Of a DNA stretch of 20,147 nt, positions 13,510 to 19,233 are shown piece after piece. The notes beneath the pieces were generated by a model. It saw only the letters and a program-made list of their open reading frames with translations, was not told the DNA's origin and did not search any database. How positions within the stretch are numbered: the stretch's first letter is position 1; every line of letters begins with the position of its first letter. Origin of the DNA: Rhodobacteraceae bacterium UBA1943 (lineage in GTDB: Bacteria; Pseudomonadota; Alphaproteobacteria; Rhodobacterales; Rhodobacteraceae); NCBI GenBank assembly GCA_002336845.1, contig DDEX01000028.1:1-20147 (forward strand). The letters are read 5' to 3'. The translations under genes were made by a program, and so were the position numbers.

Positions 13510-14484
13510 ATGCAGCAGCGCAAACTGGGCGCAACCGGGCCAATGGTTTCCGCCATCGGCCTTGGCGCCATGTCTTTCGGTGGCATCTTCGGCGCAACGG
13601 ATGAGGCCGAAAGCCTCGCCTGTCTCGATGCCATGCTGGAAACCGGCATCACCTTCATCGACACTGCAAATATCTACGGCATGGGTATCAGCGAAACGGT
13701 GCTTGGAAAGTGGCTGGCCAGCCGTAAGCCGCAGGTCACCCTGGCAACCAAGGCCAGCTTTGTCGCCGACCCGGAACGGCGGATCGACAACTCTGAGGCG
13801 CATCTGCGGGCCGAACTGGAAAAATCGCTGAAACGCCTTGGCCGCGACCATGTGGAGCTGTTCTACATCCACCGCCGCGAACATGCCCGCCCGCTGGAGG
13901 AGGTCGTCGGCACCCTCTCGCGCCTGATCGAAGAGGGCAAGATCGGCGGCTATGGCATGTCCGAGGTCGCGCCCTACACCATTCGCGCCGCCCACGCGAT
14001 CCACCCAGTGACGGCGGTGCAGAACGAATACTCTCTGTGGACGCGGGCGCCGGAACTGGGCGTGATCCAGACTTGCAAGGCACTTGGCATCGCCTTCATC
14101 CCCTTCTCGCCGCTCGCGCGCGGTATGCTGGGCGACACGCCGATCTCCCGGCCCGAGGACGGCTTTCGCGGCACCAACCCGCGCTTTACCGAGCCGAACT
14201 TTTCTCAGAACCTCACCAAACTCGCCGCCTTCCGCGCCTTTGCCGCTGAACGCGGTTGGTCAACCCCCGCTGCGGCGCTGGCTTGGGTGCTGCAACAGGG
14301 CGACCACCTGATCCCAATTCCAGGCACGCGCTACGCCAGAAACCTGCGGCAATGGGCGCAGGCCACCGACATCCGCTTCACGCCACAGGACTGGGCAGAG
14401 ATCGACCGCCTGCTGCCCCCCGGCTGGGCCGAAGGCGACCGCTACGGCGACCATCAGCTTCTGGCGATCGAACGCTACTGCTGA
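13510..14484 (+). CDS. Aldo/keto reductase
   Basis: A 324-residue NADPH-type oxidoreductase of the AKR superfamily, reducing aldehydes or ketones of unknown identity. The catalytic tetrad is visible: Asp51 and Tyr56 in FIDTANIYGMG, Lys81 in LATKASF and His121 in FYIHRRE. Further family marks are LGLGAMSFGG near the start, VQNEYSLW, PFSPLARGML, and the cofactor-binding end IPIPGTRYARNLRQ (NADP-phosphate contact region). It resembles the AKR11/13-type general stress or YajO-like reductases. The ATG follows AAAAGGACC and lies 52 bases after the SHMT-like gene, in the same direction and possibly the same transcript. The stop is followed after 2 bases by the AAATATCC-GGGG repeat. Confidence 0.9.
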   Translation: MQQRKLGATGPMVSAIGLGAMSFGGIFGATDEAESLACLDAMLETGITFIDTANIYGMGISETVLGKWLASRKPQVTLATKASFVADPERRIDNSEAHLRAELEKSLKRLGRDHVELFYIHRREHARPLEEVVGTLSRLIEEGKIGGYGMSEVAPYTIRAAHAIHPVTAVQNEYSLWTRAPELGVIQTCKALGIAFIPFSPLARGMLGDTPISRPEDGFRGTNPRFTEPNFSQNLTKLAAFRAFAAERGWSTPAAALAWVLQQGDHLIPIPGTRYARNLRQWAQATDIRFTPQDWAEIDRLLPPGWAEGDRYGDHQLLAIERYC

Positions 14485-14486
14485 TC

Positions 14487-14515
14487 TTCATCTTGGCAAA
14501 AATATCCTCGGGGGG
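14487..14515 (+). repeat. Copy A of a dispersed AAATATCC-GGGG intergenic motif
   Basis: The string TTCATCTTGGCAAAAATATC, then CTCGGGGGG, begins 2 bases after the aldo/keto reductase stop. It shares 20 of 28 aligned bases with the minus-strand motif at 2799-2826, including TCATCT, AAATATCC and GGGG. Both copies follow a gene stop in the gene's own orientation and precede hairpins. Its function is unknown. Confidence 0.5.
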
Positions 14516-14517
14516 CA

Positions 14518-14554
14518 GGCGCGGCACGCGCCGTTGGGGGGCAGACAGCCCCCC
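14518..14554. terminator. Double hairpin between convergent genes, probable bidirectional terminator
   Basis: Two stems lie in tandem: GGCGCG (14518-14523) with CGCGCC (14527-14532), and GGGGGGC (14536-14542) with GCCCCCC (14548-14554). They fill the gap between the convergent aldo/keto reductase and DUF1989 genes, ending 6 bases from the DUF1989 stop. There is only a short TT after the second stem. The position and GC-rich pairing suggest termination for both genes. Confidence 0.55.
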
Positions 14555-14560
14555 TTACCA

Positions 14561-15424
14561 TCAGCGGCCATGCGTCCGGTCATATCCGTTCGGGGCGGAA
14601 GGCTGCCAGCCCACGGGCGGCGCCTTGGGCCGGAACACCTGAACCAACAGCGGATGACAGGCCGCCTGATCCGAGGAATGCTCGGCCGAACAATCCCCGC
14701 CGGGGCAGGCCGACAGGGCGCCCAGCAGGTCGATTTCGGCAAAGAATTCAAGGTAGTCACCGGGGCGCACCGGGCTTGCCTTCATGAAATACTGCCCGGT
14801 GTCGCGGGTAAAGCCCGTGCACATGAACACATTCAGCACGTCATGGACATGAAGCTCACAGACCGGCAACGGCAGGCCGGTGCGGTCGGCCAGCGCGCGG
14901 GTCAGGTTGGAATGGCAGCAATGATGATATTGCCCGCCATCCGACAAGAGGTTGTGGGTATAGGGGTCGCAGCGTGTGCCGATCACGTCATGAACCGAAC
15001 CACCGAAGTCGTCGAACCCGTACCAGTCCAGCGTGTCATCGGTGATCGTTGCCATCGCCCGCATATGGGGCAAGCTCGACCACATCCGGTCGCCGGTCGA
15101 AAGATGCGTGCCATGCAGGGCGCGGGTCTTGCCGGAAAAGAAGCGCTCTGACAGATCCGCCGCGCTCCACAGGTTCAGGTCGCCCACCTGCGGCCCTTCA
15201 ACGCTGGTGATGCGAAAGAAATGACCTGCTGGCACGTCAAAGCAGCGGGCCTCGCGCGCGGGCACAAGAACCTCGGCCACCCGCTCCCACCCCGCGCGCG
15301 TGGCGCGATAGGGGGCAAGGTCGGGGCGCGGCAACCCCTCTACCGGATAGCAGATAACCGGACGAATGGCACGGCGGGCGACGGCATCGGCAGGGGCGGC
15401 ATGGTCAGGGTGATCAGGCTTCAT
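14561..15424 (-). CDS. DUF1989 (urea carboxylase-associated family) protein
   Basis: A 287-residue protein of the DUF1989 family, whose members include the urea-amidolyase-associated proteins and are thought to be metal-binding. Recognisable blocks are GDLNLW (81-86), THLSTGDRMWSS (106-117), CDPY (152-155), HHCCHSN (167-173), DVLNVFM (195-201) and SACPGGDCS (238-246). The many His and Cys residues fit a metal site. The enzymatic reaction is not known to me. No urea carboxylase, allophanate hydrolase or transporter genes are adjacent. Instead its start overlaps the 3' end of a small membrane CxxC gene by 11 bases, and luxI lies just upstream of that on the same strand. The ATG at 15424 has AAGG about 8 bases upstream. 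Confidence 0.8.
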   Translation of the reverse strand: MKPDHPDHAAPADAVARRAIRPVICYPVEGLPRPDLAPYRATRAGWERVAEVLVPAREARCFDVPAGHFFRITSVEGPQVGDLNLWSAADLSERFFSGKTRALHGTHLSTGDRMWSSLPHMRAMATITDDTLDWYGFDDFGGSVHDVIGTRCDPYTHNLLSDGGQYHHCCHSNLTRALADRTGLPLPVCELHVHDVLNVFMCTGFTRDTGQYFMKASPVRPGDYLEFFAEIDLLGALSACPGGDCSAEHSSDQAACHPLLVQVFRPKAPPVGWQPSAPNGYDRTHGR

Positions 15425-15635
15425 CGGGCACCTTCGGGCTTGCGCGCAGACATTGACGCGGCTCTTTGCCCTTCACAACCCGACAGGAGGCCCCGCAAGC
15501 GGCACAGCGCCACATATCGGGGCCAAGACCGCGATCCATGCGCCACAGGCAATCGCGCATCAGGGTGCTGCCCCGACGGGCAAACCACATATAGGCAAAG
15601 ACGCCGACCAGCAGCAAAGGCAGAAGCAGAACCAT
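15414..15635 (-). CDS. Small membrane-anchored CxxC protein (73 aa)
   Basis: A 73-residue protein of unknown function. Residues 1-18 (MVLLLPLLLVGVFAYMWF) form one hydrophobic anchor, followed by RR, suggesting the rest is cytoplasmic. The remainder is basic and holds Cys29, Cys44, Cys47, Cys51 and Cys62. WRCAACGASC (42-51) gives CxxCxxxC, a half zinc-ribbon or redox pattern. The ATG at 15635 has AGGA about 8 bases upstream. The 3' end overlaps the DUF1989 start by 11 bases, indicating translational coupling, and the start lies 42 bases after luxI ends. It may therefore be part of a luxI transcript. Confidence 0.68.
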   Translation of the reverse strand: MVLLLPLLLVGVFAYMWFARRGSTLMRDCLWRMDRGLGPDMWRCAACGASCRVVKGKEPRQCLRASPKVPDEA

Positions 15636-15677
15636 GCCCCATTCCTGCCATGCAATCGCACGGCAGAAAAGGCACGA

Positions 15678-16334
15678 TCAGGCCAGCGCACGCGCCCGGC
15701 GCTCACTGGGGGCAAAGGGAATAGGCTGACTGCGCCGCTGGCGGCTGCGCGAATATTCAGCAGGCATCACCAGCACCGCATAGGCCCGCCCGTCCTCGCC
15801 GTTGCGATAGGTCTCACCCAGACGCTTGACGTCATAGCCCAACAGGCGCAGCGCCCGCATCAGCGCCAATGACGACAGGCAGATCATCTCGGTCGCCCCT
15901 GCGGCACGCGCGGTTTCGACCAGCCCATCCACGATCAGCTCCAGACATTGAGCGCGGTCCGCCTGTGCGGTCAGCGCATCGGAGATCACCAGCCGGGTGC
16001 ATTCCCAGACAGCGGCCGAGGCGATCTCGACGCTCATCACATGGGCGGGAATATGGGGCAACTTGCCCGACCAGGCATCACGCAGCATATAGGTGTGGCT
16101 GCCCCAACTGGCCGTTGTGGCCATGGCCCGCGCGCCCCCCACCACCTTGCCATCCCTCATCACCAGCGAATATTGCGCCAGCGGCGTGTCATACTGGTCC
16201 ATCTCAACCTCGTCATTGTGGGGAATGTCCCACCCGAGGTCATCGACGAACACCTTCTTGCGCAACTCGAGGAACTGCCAGAAGGCGGTGCCGTGACGAT
16301 GCAGGGTCGAAAAGTCGAACGTCACGTTGTGCAT
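15678..16334 (-). CDS. N-acyl-homoserine-lactone synthase, LuxI family
   Basis: Makes an acyl-homoserine-lactone signal from S-adenosylmethionine and an acyl donor; the acyl chain cannot be read from sequence. The 218-residue product carries the conserved LuxI residues at matching positions: Arg25 and Phe29 (LRKKVFVDDLGW), Trp35, Asp46 and Asp49 (EMDQYDTP), Arg69 (GGARAM), and Glu111/Arg114 in WECTRLVI. The C-terminus is arginine-rich (EYSRSRQRRSQ), slightly longer than average. The ATG at 16334 follows AAGGAG with 7-base spacing. The full-length LuxR gene is directly upstream on the same strand, separated by 123 bases containing inverted repeats at a lux-box-like position. A small CxxC gene and DUF1989 follow. 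Confidence 0.92.
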   Translation of the reverse strand: MHNVTFDFSTLHRHGTAFWQFLELRKKVFVDDLGWDIPHNDEVEMDQYDTPLAQYSLVMRDGKVVGGARAMATTASWGSHTYMLRDAWSGKLPHIPAHVMSVEIASAAVWECTRLVISDALTAQADRAQCLELIVDGLVETARAAGATEMICLSSLALMRALRLLGYDVKRLGETYRNGEDGRAYAVLVMPAEYSRSRQRRSQPIPFAPSERRARALA

Positions 16335-16370
16335 GGCGCGCTCCTTGGCAAATTCTTTGTCAAGGGCACA

Positions 16371-16411
16371 GTATTACGCTTTAGGTTGAACTTCCTGACG
16401 TTTCACACGTC
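16371..16411 (-). promoter_or_regulatory. Candidate lux-box promoter of luxI
   Basis: On the minus strand, GACGT-GTGAA-ACGTC (16397-16411) is a dyad with 5-bp arms and a 5-base spacer. TAATAC (16371-16376) is a fair -10 box. With that -10 the dyad centre falls near -40 from the predicted start, close to the -42.5 position of classic lux boxes. The -35 position has no good hexamer, as expected for an activator-dependent promoter. The arms do not match the V. fischeri lux box, so this is a positional argument. Confidence 0.4.
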
Positions 16412-16427
16412 TAAGGCTTTGATTTCA

Positions 16428-16444
16428 GGAAACTCTCCGTTTCC
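16428..16444. promoter_or_regulatory. GGAAAC-N5-GTTTCC dyad between luxR and luxI
   Basis: GGAAAC (16428-16433) and GTTTCC (16439-16444) form a perfect dyad around TCTCC, starting 14 bases after the luxR stop. A further inverted pair, TTCCTGA (16392-16398) and TCAGGAA (16425-16431), overlaps it. It could be a second regulator site for luxI or part of a hairpin ending the luxR transcript. Confidence 0.35.
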
Positions 16445-16457
16445 CATTTACCAACTT

Positions 16458-17069
16458 TCAGATCAGCCGCCGCTGCGCCGCCAGTGATGAGGCCTGCGAA
16501 AGCGTCTTGGCGCCCAGCTTGCGCTTGGCGTTGTTCAGCCGCGCCTTCACCGCACTTTCCGAAATATTCAGCAGTCCGGCGATCTGTTTCAACCGCAACC
16601 CCTGGGCCTGCATCCGCAGCGCCTCTATCTCGGCCTGGGTCAGGCCGGGGTCTTCGTCGCGGCCCGAATGCAAGCCGGTAAGGATGCGCAGAAGCGCCTC
16701 CAGCTCTGCCCCGGTGAAATCACGGTCATCGCGGAAAAACAGCCCATAGCTGCGCCGCCCGGCATCGCCCTTCGCCGTGGCCGACACCACCGCGCCGAAA
16801 CCCAACCCGAACACGCGGGCATGGGCACGCACATGGCGCGGATCTGGCAAGTCCAGATCCGACGTCCGAACAGCCCCGGCATTGCGATAAACCCAGCGCA
16901 GGGACGGGTCGTCAACCACAAAGCCCTCGGCGGTGTAATATTCGACCCACGGCTCTGGCAGGTGGTTTTCTTCCGCCTCGGGAAACGAGAAGCCGACGCG
17001 CAGCGCGACGTAAAAACCCGACGGTGCGATCAGGTCGATCTGGTCCTTTACGGATTGCAGAAAACTCAT
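16458..17069 (-). CDS. LuxR-family quorum-sensing regulator (full length)
   Basis: A 203-residue transcription factor with an N-terminal autoinducer-binding domain and a C-terminal GerE-type helix-turn-helix. The signal pocket marks are WVEYY (Trp41, Tyr45) and DDP (Asp54, Pro55). The DNA-binding part runs from LTQAEIEALRM (143-153) through GLRLKQIAGLLNISESAVKARL (split here: recognition helix about 168-178) to KRKLGAKT (182-189). It is shorter than TraR or LuxR (about 235-250) in the signal domain, as in other Rhodobacterales receptors. It lies upstream of luxI on the same strand and divergent from a second receptor with a 101-base gap. No strong ribosome site precedes the ATG at 17069. It probably activates luxI. 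Confidence 0.88.
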   Translation of the reverse strand: MSFLQSVKDQIDLIAPSGFYVALRVGFSFPEAEENHLPEPWVEYYTAEGFVVDDPSLRWVYRNAGAVRTSDLDLPDPRHVRAHARVFGLGFGAVVSATAKGDAGRRSYGLFFRDDRDFTGAELEALLRILTGLHSGRDEDPGLTQAEIEALRMQAQGLRLKQIAGLLNISESAVKARLNNAKRKLGAKTLSQASSLAAQRRLI

Positions 17070-17170
17070 CGCGTCAAGACGGTTGCTGTTCCCTGTATCT
17101 GGCCGTAGCCTCTCCTCGTCCCTTGTGCCCGTAACGCCCGGTTAACACAACCCACCCAAAGAGATGTGAC

Positions 17171-17650
17171 ATGGCCGACGGCCGACAAATCGTAGATAAG
17201 ATGGCGCATCTGATTGCGCGGTTGCGCGCAAGCTGCGATAGCGGTTTCGCCCTTGCCATACATATCCGCTATACACGCCCCAGCCTGCTGTACCGCACCT
17301 ATAGCCAGGAATGGATCGAGCAATACAGCGAAAAGGGCTATATGTTGTTTGACCCGGTGGTGCGCTGGGGCCTGACCCACAGCGGCGGAATCGACTGGGG
17401 CGATCTGGCCGCAGAAGACCCCGAAGGCGTTCTGGCCGATGCCAGGGCGCATGGGCTTTTGTATGGCTGGACCTATGCGACAGGCCCGGCGACCAGCCGG
17501 ACAATCTCGGGTCTGACCCGCCGCTCTGGCCCCTTCAGCGAGGCTGAAAAGGCCGAACTGGCGGTGCTTGTCGATGAGATTCACGCCACGACCGAGGGGA
17601 TGGAGCAATTCGACGCCACCACGCAAGAGGCGCTGCGAGCATTGGGTTAG
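17171..17650 (+). CDS. LuxR-type autoinducer-binding domain protein without helix-turn-helix
   Basis: A 159-residue protein with a clear LuxR signal-binding domain: EWIEQYSEKGYMLFDPVVRWG contains Trp48, Tyr52, Asp61 and Pro62 (the string is quoted only as landmarks at 47-67), followed by Trp76 and RSGPFSEAEKAEL (118-130). It ends with TTQEALRALG, which resembles the first helix of a GerE DNA-binding domain, then stops at TAG (17648-17650). The roughly 50-residue rest of the helix-turn-helix is missing. The ATG at 17171 has GAG 7 bases upstream. It is divergent from the full-length receptor. It could sequester signal or form inactive dimers like TrlR-type antagonists, or simply be a decaying gene. 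Confidence 0.8.
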   Translation: MADGRQIVDKMAHLIARLRASCDSGFALAIHIRYTRPSLLYRTYSQEWIEQYSEKGYMLFDPVVRWGLTHSGGIDWGDLAAEDPEGVLADARAHGLLYGWTYATGPATSRTISGLTRRSGPFSEAEKAELAVLVDEIHATTEGMEQFDATTQEALRALG

Positions 17651-17771
17651 GTCAGGCCGCCGGGCGGACACAGCCCCCGCCGAAGCAACCTTACCCCGGG
17701 TTCAGGCACACGACCGCTGTCCGAGATATAGCGCCCCAACGCGGGAAGGGCGCGCCTTACCGCACGCACGC
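17649..17771 (+). pseudogene. Possible remnant of the missing helix-turn-helix, frame-shifted
   Basis: In the frame one base ahead of the receptor gene, directly after its stop, the translation reads SGRRADTAPAEATLPRVQAH and then DRCPRYSAPTREGRAL. The RVQAH and APTRE-xx-AL elements sit where GerE domains have (T)V(Q/K)AH of the recognition helix and the LGAPTRExAL end. The intervening hydrophobic positions are poor, and the alignment needs about two residues deleted. It may be a decayed domain or a chance match in GC-rich sequence. Confidence 0.3.
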
Positions 17772-17788
17772 CCCCGGCGACCTCTGGT

Positions 17789-18565
17789 TCAGACCACCCG
17801 GTCAACCATCATCTTCTTGATCTCGGCAATCGCCTTGGCCGGATTCAGCCCCTTGGGGCAGGTCTTGGCGCAGTTCATGATGGTGTGGCAGCGATAGAGC
17901 TTGAAGGGGTCTTCAAGGTTGTCCAACCGCTCGCCCGTCGCCTCGTCACGGCTGTCGATGATCCAGCGATAGGCGTGCAGAAGGGCGGCCGGCCCAAGGT
18001 ATTTGTCGCCATTCCACCAGTAAGACGGGCAAGAGGTGCTGCACGAGGCGCACATCACGCATTCATAAAGGCCGTCCAGTTTCTTGCGATCCTCGATCGA
18101 CTGGCGCCATTCCTTTTGCGGCGTGTTGGTCTTGGTTTCCAGCCAGGGCATGATGCTGGCGTGCTGGGCGTAGAAATGGGTCAGGTCGGGGATCAGATCC
18201 TTGACCACCGGCATATGCGGCAGCGGATAGATCTTCACGTCGCCCTTCACCTCGTCCAGCCCATAGATGCAGGCCAGCGTGTTGATGCCATCGATGTTCA
18301 TCGCGCAGGAACCGCAGATGCCTTCGCGGCACGAGCGGCGGAAGGTCAACGTCGGGTCGATCTCGTTCTTGATCTTGATCAGCGCGTCCAGAACCATCGG
18401 GCCGCATTTGTCCATGTCGATGAAATAGGTATCGACCTGCGGGTTCTTCCCGTCATCGGGGTTCCAGCGATAAATCTGGAACTTGCGCACGTTCTTTCCC
18501 TCGGGCCGCGGCCAGGTCTTGCCGGTGCGGATTTTCGAGTTCTTGGGAAGCGTGAACTGGACCAT
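17789..18565 (-). CDS. sdhB: Succinate dehydrogenase iron-sulfur subunit
   Basis: SdhB carries electrons from the flavoprotein SdhA to the membrane quinone site in complex II. The 258-residue product has all cluster ligands. The [2Fe-2S] cluster is bound by Cys79, Cys84, Cys87 and Cys99 (SCREGICGSCAMN). The [4Fe-4S]/[3Fe-4S] clusters are bound by Cys169, Cys172, Cys175 and Cys179 (ECVMCASCSTSCP) and by Cys226, Cys232 and Cys236 (CHTIMNCAKTCPKG). The N-terminal MVQFTLPKNSKIR is the usual alphaproteobacterial start. GGAAGG lies 8 bases before the ATG at 18565. It is the last gene of the sdh cluster here, after two small lipoprotein genes that separate it from sdhA. Confidence 0.97.
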   Translation of the reverse strand: MVQFTLPKNSKIRTGKTWPRPEGKNVRKFQIYRWNPDDGKNPQVDTYFIDMDKCGPMVLDALIKIKNEIDPTLTFRRSCREGICGSCAMNIDGINTLACIYGLDEVKGDVKIYPLPHMPVVKDLIPDLTHFYAQHASIMPWLETKTNTPQKEWRQSIEDRKKLDGLYECVMCASCSTSCPSYWWNGDKYLGPAALLHAYRWIIDSRDEATGERLDNLEDPFKLYRCHTIMNCAKTCPKGLNPAKAIAEIKKMMVDRVV

Positions 18566-18609
18566 TTGGCTTGCCTTCCTGAAACAGGGCGTCGCTGGGG
18601 CTGCGGGCC

Positions 18610-18897
18610 TTACGGCCGCCAGCCGGGTTGATCATAAAGGGGCCGGTTCGGCATCTGCCCCGAGCGTTGCTTGACACAGGTATTGAAGACACCCGAAGGG
18701 TCCCGGCCTGCCAGATAGTCGGACGAGATGGTAATATCGACGGCACCGTAATGGCGCCCGCCCGATCCCACGCCCAAAGCCACCTCGCCCCGCGGATGCG
18801 CGGCCAGCCTGGCGCGCTCCAGACAGGATTTCTCGGCCTGTTCGACCGAGACCGGCCCACATGCCGCCAGAAAAAGCAGAAGGGAAAGCCGACGCAT
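18610..18897 (-). CDS. Small lipoprotein in the sdh operon (second)
   Basis: A 95-residue predicted lipoprotein. MRRLSLLLFLAAC gives a short signal peptide with a LAAC lipobox and the lipid Cys at 13. The mature part has Cys25 and Cys74, possibly a disulfide in the periplasm, a glycine-rich stretch (GVGSGGRHYG, 42-51), and DYLAGRDPSGVFNTCVKQR (60-78, quoted as landmarks). It ends with the aromatic PLYDQPGWRP. The function is unknown. It starts 3 bases after the previous lipoprotein stop, with GGGGG in that overlap zone, and ends 44 bases before sdhB, so it is almost certainly co-transcribed with sdhA and sdhB. Confidence 0.78.
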   Translation of the reverse strand: MRRLSLLLFLAACGPVSVEQAEKSCLERARLAAHPRGEVALGVGSGGRHYGAVDITISSDYLAGRDPSGVFNTCVKQRSGQMPNRPLYDQPGWRP

Positions 18898-18900
18898 CCC

Positions 18901-19221
18901 CTACCCCCTTGGCAACGGCGGAATGCCGGAACGGGCAAAGCAGGCGGCGGTATTGGGCTGGGCGGCGATGCGCAGCACATTGGCCACCGTGTCACTGCCC
19001 GCCTCGACCGCGACATCGCGCGACAAAAGCTTGAGGTCTTCGCCCCCAGCATTTTCGACGATGCAACGCGTTGCCCCATCGGCTTGTGCGCCCGCCAGAT
19101 AATCACCCACCACCGGGCGCACCACCGTTTCGGCGGTACGCTGGCCCACCTTGTCCACCATGGCCTTGGGGTCACAGGCGGCAAGGGCAAGAAGGCTGGT
19201 CACGATCAGAGCGGCGCGCAT
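18901..19221 (-). CDS. Small lipoprotein in the sdh operon (first)
   Basis: A 106-residue predicted lipoprotein. MRAALIVTSLLALAAC is a signal peptide with a LAAC lipobox (13-16), the lipid Cys at 16 followed by Asp, which in enteric bacteria would favour inner-membrane retention. The mature part is alanine- and valine-rich and has Cys53 (TRCIVENAG) and Cys94 (TAACFARSG). GDYLAGAQADG at 39-49 resembles the SDYLAGRDPSG of the next gene. The function is unknown. The ATG at 19221 follows AAGGGAA, and the gene begins 12 bases after sdhA. Confidence 0.78.
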   Translation of the reverse strand: MRAALIVTSLLALAACDPKAMVDKVGQRTAETVVRPVVGDYLAGAQADGATRCIVENAGGEDLKLLSRDVAVEAGSDTVANVLRIAAQPNTAACFARSGIPPLPRG

Positions 19222-19233
19222 GGCGGGGTTCCC

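Noticed and set aside
12222..13664. Minus-strand open frame of 480 codons opposite the SHMT-like gene
   Set aside because: It is a shadow of the PLP enzyme, whose catalytic lysine and PLP motifs are on the plus strand.
17070..17170. lux box in the gap between the two receptors
   Set aside because: Only very short palindromes (such as GTTAAC) are present; no dyad resembles those upstream of luxI.
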